A stretch of DNA of 8,918 nucleotides from JACKCP01 sp050253255. GTDB lineage: Bacteria > Desulfobacterota > Desulfobacteria > Desulfobacterales > JACKCP01. The stretch lies in assembly GCA_050253255.1 (NCBI GenBank), contig JBFWJK010000148.1, positions 1 through 8,918 on the forward strand, written 5' to 3'. The notes below the pieces were generated by a model. The model ran no database searches, was not told the origin of the DNA, and saw only the letters and a program-made list of their open reading frames with translations. A program made the position numbers and the translations under genes. Position 1 is the stretch's first letter. Every line of letters begins with the position of its first letter. Positions 6,615 to 8,918 of this stretch are shown here, piece by piece.

Positions 6615-7378
6615 AGGATTTGGTAAGAAAAAGTTTTTCTAAAAATACAGCTACTTACGATGAATATGCCCTTGCTCAGAAACAAGGAGCTCTGCTTTTA
6701 AAGGAAGAGCTGATAAATGACAGGATCACTGAAGAAAATATCGGTAAAATAGCTGAATTCGGCTGCGGCACAGGCATTTTAAGTACTTATATCGATGATC
6801 TTTTTACAAAATCAGCAATTTATTTTTCTGATCTTTCTCCTGAAATGGTTTTAGAGTGCAAAAAGAAATTCGGCGATAAAAAAAACAGGTATTTTTTTGC
6901 TGTTAACGGAGAGGATTTCAGGAAAGAAAGCTTTTTTGATTTGATTGTTTCCTCCTTTACCATGCAGTGGTTTGAAGATTATGAAAAAGCCCTGGAAAAT
7001 TATTTTTTCTCTCTCAAAAGCGGAGGGTCACTCTATCTTGCGTTTCAGGGCCCGGGATCTTTCCCGGAATGGAAACAAAGTGCAAGGGAGATTGGTCTTC
7101 CTTTTACTGGAAATCCTATGCCTGACCCGGCAAAAACAGAAAATGTAATGAAAAGATTCGGCAGTTACGAAATTTTTAAAAAAGAAATACGTCTGCAGTA
7201 CAAATCATCACTAGATTTTTTCAGGTCATTGCAAAAAATCGGAGCAGATCATAAGACAAATAATAAAAACTATACTAAAAAAGAATTTATGAATCTTATA
7301 AGATACTGGGATAAAAAGACAGAAAACAATGTAATCATAACCTATGAAGTTTATTTTGTTAAAGGCCGTAAACTATGA
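6611..7378 (+). CDS. bioC: Malonyl-ACP O-methyltransferase (BioC)
   Basis: SAM-dependent methylation of the free carboxyl of malonyl-ACP, which disguises it as a fatty acid primer so that type II fatty acid synthesis can extend it to pimeloyl-ACP methyl ester. At 255 residues it has the normal length. The N-terminus RKSFSKNTATYDEYALAQKQGA is the typical BioC opening. SAM motif I is EFGCGTG (49-55), the acidic residue after the second strand is D74 in SDLSPEM, and SSFTMQWFEDYEKAL (114-128) is the BioC-type motif IV region. The rest is a class I methyltransferase core, with a C-terminal part bearing the cap helices. The start overlaps the esterase stop in ATGA, and the stop overlaps the bioD start in ATGA, so translation is probably coupled. 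No strong Shine-Dalgarno is seen, which fits re-initiation. The identification is firm from motifs plus context. Confidence 0.93.
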   Translation: MKDLVRKSFSKNTATYDEYALAQKQGALLLKEELINDRITEENIGKIAEFGCGTGILSTYIDDLFTKSAIYFSDLSPEMVLECKKKFGDKKNRYFFAVNGEDFRKESFFDLIVSSFTMQWFEDYEKALENYFFSLKSGGSLYLAFQGPGSFPEWKQSAREIGLPFTGNPMPDPAKTENVMKRFGSYEIFKKEIRLQYKSSLDFFRSLQKIGADHKTNNKNYTKKEFMNLIRYWDKKTENNVIITYEVYFVKGRKL

Positions 7379-8013
7379 AAACAGTGAAACTTCCCCAAAA
7401 GGTTTTTGTAACAGGTACTGACACTGAGATTGGAAAAACATTTGTTTCCTGCGTTCTTGCAAAAAAAATGAATGCTTCATACTGGAAGATCATTCAGACA
7501 GGGGACGACAGTGACAGGATGTTTGTAAAAAAAATGACAGGGCTTGCCAGTGAGAAATTTATTGATGAAGCATATAAACTCAAAAATCCTCTGTCTCCAT
7601 ACGCAGCTTCTTTAAAGGAAAATAAAAATATTGAAATAAGTCATGTCTTAAAAAGATTCAGTGAAATAAGCGGCCAAAGACTTGTCTGCGAAGGAGCCGG
7701 AGGTGTAATGGTTCCTGTTAAAAAGAATTATTTCATGTCAGATCTTATAAAGGACCTGGGGCTTTGCGCAGTTGTTGCGGCAAGATCAGGACTTGGAACA
7801 ATAAACCACACTCTTTTAACAGTTGAGCATCTGCAAAATAAAGGGATTGATATTTCATGCATAATTCTGAACGGTGAAATAAATGCTGATAATGAAAAAA
7901 TAATTGAAGAAATAACGGAAATTCCGGTTTTATCCTTTGGTTTTTTCGATTTATCAGAAAAAATTGATTTTTCCCAATTATTTGAAGACAGATTCGCTTT
8001 TGAAGTATACTGA
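7375..8013 (+). CDS. bioD: Dethiobiotin synthetase (BioD)
   Basis: ATP-dependent carboxylation and ring closure of 7,8-diaminononanoate (DAPA) to dethiobiotin, the penultimate step. The 212 residues fit the family (E. coli 225). The N-terminal P-loop is VTGTDTEIGKT (12-22) with K21 and T22. K38 in YWKIIQTG corresponds to the substrate/CO2-site lysine, where many homologues read KPVQTG or KPVASG; here Ile replaces the Pro. D45-S46-D47 follows, LSPYAAS (73-79) is the DAPA-binding loop, and LVCEGAGGVMVPV (103-115) carries the Mg-binding E106. SGLGTINHTLLTVEHL (138-153) is the usual dimer and nucleotide region. The ATG lies in the ATGA overlap with bioC. The last gene of the tightly overlapping block; a 76-base gap follows. 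Confidence 0.95.
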   Translation: MKTVKLPQKVFVTGTDTEIGKTFVSCVLAKKMNASYWKIIQTGDDSDRMFVKKMTGLASEKFIDEAYKLKNPLSPYAASLKENKNIEISHVLKRFSEISGQRLVCEGAGGVMVPVKKNYFMSDLIKDLGLCAVVAARSGLGTINHTLLTVEHLQNKGIDISCIILNGEINADNEKIIEEITEIPVLSFGFFDLSEKIDFSQLFEDRFAFEVY

Positions 8014-8035
8014 ATACTTATTTGCAAAAAACAGG

Positions 8036-8072
8036 CTCCCCGCTTTCAGTTAAATAAAAGTGCCGGAGTTTT
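8036..8072 (+). terminator. Weak stem-loop with short T-run between bioD and bioA
   Basis: CTCC (8036-8039) pairs with GGAG (8065-8068). After a small internal loop, CGCTTT (8041-8046) pairs with AAAGTG (8057-8062, one G-T wobble), enclosing a 10-base loop. Four T residues follow (8069-8072). The T-run is short and the stem imperfect, so it would be at most a partial terminator or an mRNA processing/stability element that lowers bioA relative to bioF-D. It ends eight bases before the bioA ribosome binding site. Low certainty. Confidence 0.35.
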
Positions 8073-8080
8073 AAAAGTCT

Positions 8081-8084
8081 GGAG
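8081..8084 (+). promoter_or_regulatory. Ribosome binding site of bioA
   Basis: GGAG lies five bases before the ATG at 8090, the best-spaced Shine-Dalgarno in the biotin cluster. It shows that bioA, unlike the overlapping genes before it, starts translation independently. It fixes the start that gives the usual BioA N-terminus. Confidence 0.75.
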
Positions 8085-8089
8085 TAATC

Positions 8090-8918
8090 ATGAAACACAA
8101 CAGATCAAATTTCTGGCTGCCATTCACACAGATGAAGGAAGCTGATGAAATCATAGAAATAGTAAAAGGAGAGGGTGCATATCTTTTTACAAAAGACGGA
8201 AGAAAAATTCTGGATGCCATTTCAAGCTGGTGGGTTACAATTCACGGACATGGGAACAGAGCTGTTGCAGATGCAATTGCAGCCCAGGCTAAAACTCTTG
8301 AGCAGGTTATATGTGCCGGGTTTACACATTCCAATGCTGAAATTCTGTCAAAAAGGCTTGTTGATCTTCTCCCCTCTGAGATAACAAAAATGTTTTACTC
8401 GGACAACGGATCAACAGCGGTTGAGGTAGGACTGAAAATGGTTTTTCAGTACTGGAAAAATCTTGGGGACAATAACAGAAAAAAATTTATTTCCTTTGAA
8501 AATGCCTACCACGGAGATACTCTGGGAGCCATGTCTGTAGGAGGAAGATCCGTTTTTACAGACCAGTTCAGCGAGCTTATGTTTGATACAGTTTATCTGA
8601 ATTACCCGTCAACCTTTGAGGGTGATACTGAAGCTGAAGAAAAGGAAAATAAAGTAATTGATAAGCTCAGTCAAATTTTGAAAAGTCAGGGAACAGAGAT
8701 TGCAGGGCTTATAATCGAGCCTCTTATTCAGGGTGCGGGCGGAATGAACATGACAAGGCCTGTTTTTTTGAGAAAAATTGAGACTGTCATGAAAGAGTAT
8801 AAGATCCCTGTCATATATGATGAGGTAATGACAGGCTTTGGAAGGACAGGAGATGTTATTGCCTGTCTCAAGGCTGGTACAAATCCTGATGTAATCTGTG
8901 TTTCCAAAGGAATAACAG
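8090..8918 (+). CDS. bioA: Adenosylmethionine-8-amino-7-oxononanoate aminotransferase (BioA), 5' part
   Basis: PLP enzyme that transfers the amino group of S-adenosylmethionine to KAPA, giving 7,8-diaminononanoate for BioD. The frame is open to the right edge; 276 codons of about 430 are visible. The start ATG with GGAG upstream gives MKHNRSNFWLPFTQMK, the normal BioA opening. SSWWVTIHGHGN (45-56) holds the tandem tryptophans of the substrate pocket, YSDNGSTAVEVGLKM (103-117) binds the PLP phosphate, NAYHGDTLGAMSVGG (138-152) has the cofactor-stacking tyrosine Y140, IIEPLIQGAGGM (208-219) follows, and YDEVMTGFGRTG (243-254) carries D244 that contacts the PLP nitrogen. The PLP lysine is K273 in SKGIT, four residues from the window edge. 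Other class III aminotransferases share parts of this, but the SSWW motif and the position after bioD make BioA clear. Truncated only by the window. Confidence 0.95.
   Translation, partial: MKHNRSNFWLPFTQMKEADEIIEIVKGEGAYLFTKDGRKILDAISSWWVTIHGHGNRAVADAIAAQAKTLEQVICAGFTHSNAEILSKRLVDLLPSEITKMFYSDNGSTAVEVGLKMVFQYWKNLGDNNRKKFISFENAYHGDTLGAMSVGGRSVFTDQFSELMFDTVYLNYPSTFEGDTEAEEKENKVIDKLSQILKSQGTEIAGLIIEPLIQGAGGMNMTRPVFLRKIETVMKEYKIPVIYDEVMTGFGRTGDVIACLKAGTNPDVICVSKGIT

Noticed and set aside
6945..7148. 67-codon plus-strand frame inside bioC
   Set aside because: Out-of-frame shadow of the BioC methyltransferase; no ribosome binding site.
8022..8056. Possible promoter for bioA (TTGCAA with TTAAAT or TAAATA)
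   Set aside because: Spacing of 22-23 bases and a weak -10; does not meet a credible sigma70 pattern.
8175..8384. 69-codon plus-strand frame inside bioA
   Set aside because: Out-of-frame with the clearly homologous BioA coding sequence, which carries the SSWW motif across this stretch.

Overview
This window looks like an ordinary chromosomal segment of a moderately AT-rich (roughly 40% G+C) Gram-negative-type bacterium. All genes are on the plus strand and they pack tightly. Arginine is written mostly AGA and lysine mostly AAA. The BioC/esterase version of biotin synthesis and the DnaE-type (not PolC) replicase point to a proteobacterium-like or Desulfobacterota-like anaerobe. That placement is an impression from gene content, not a demonstrated identity. 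I see no mobile element, CRISPR array, tRNA or rRNA, and no obviously foreign gene.

Layout: (1) 2-955 is the 3' two-thirds of guaB (IMP dehydrogenase), cut by the left edge. (2) 956-1283 is a 328-base gap holding a short GC hairpin, a convincing intrinsic terminator (1009-1052), a perfect 15-bp inverted repeat (1090-1148) and an untranslated leader for the next gene. (3) 1284-4805 is dnaE, the catalytic alpha subunit of DNA polymerase III. (4) 4805-8918 is a biotin synthesis cluster in the order bioF, a BioH/BioG-type esterase, bioC, bioD, bioA; the right edge cuts bioA.

The biotin genes cover nearly the whole pathway. BioC methylates malonyl-ACP so that fatty acid synthesis can elongate it to pimeloyl-ACP methyl ester. 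The esterase removes the methyl group. BioF condenses the pimeloyl thioester with alanine to KAPA, BioA transaminates KAPA to DAPA, and BioD closes the ureido ring to give dethiobiotin. BioB, the last enzyme, is not in the window. The five stops and starts from dnaE to bioD overlap (1, 26, 4 and 4 bases), so dnaE through bioD reads as one translationally coupled unit. bioA follows after 76 bases with its own strong ribosome binding site.

The points most worth checking are the coupling of a replicative polymerase gene to a vitamin operon, the inverted repeat and long leader before dnaE, the divergent esterase with a Ser-His-Ser-Phe-Gly nucleophile elbow, and the apparently intact PHP metal site of DnaE. 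I found no clear sign of a wholly new system.
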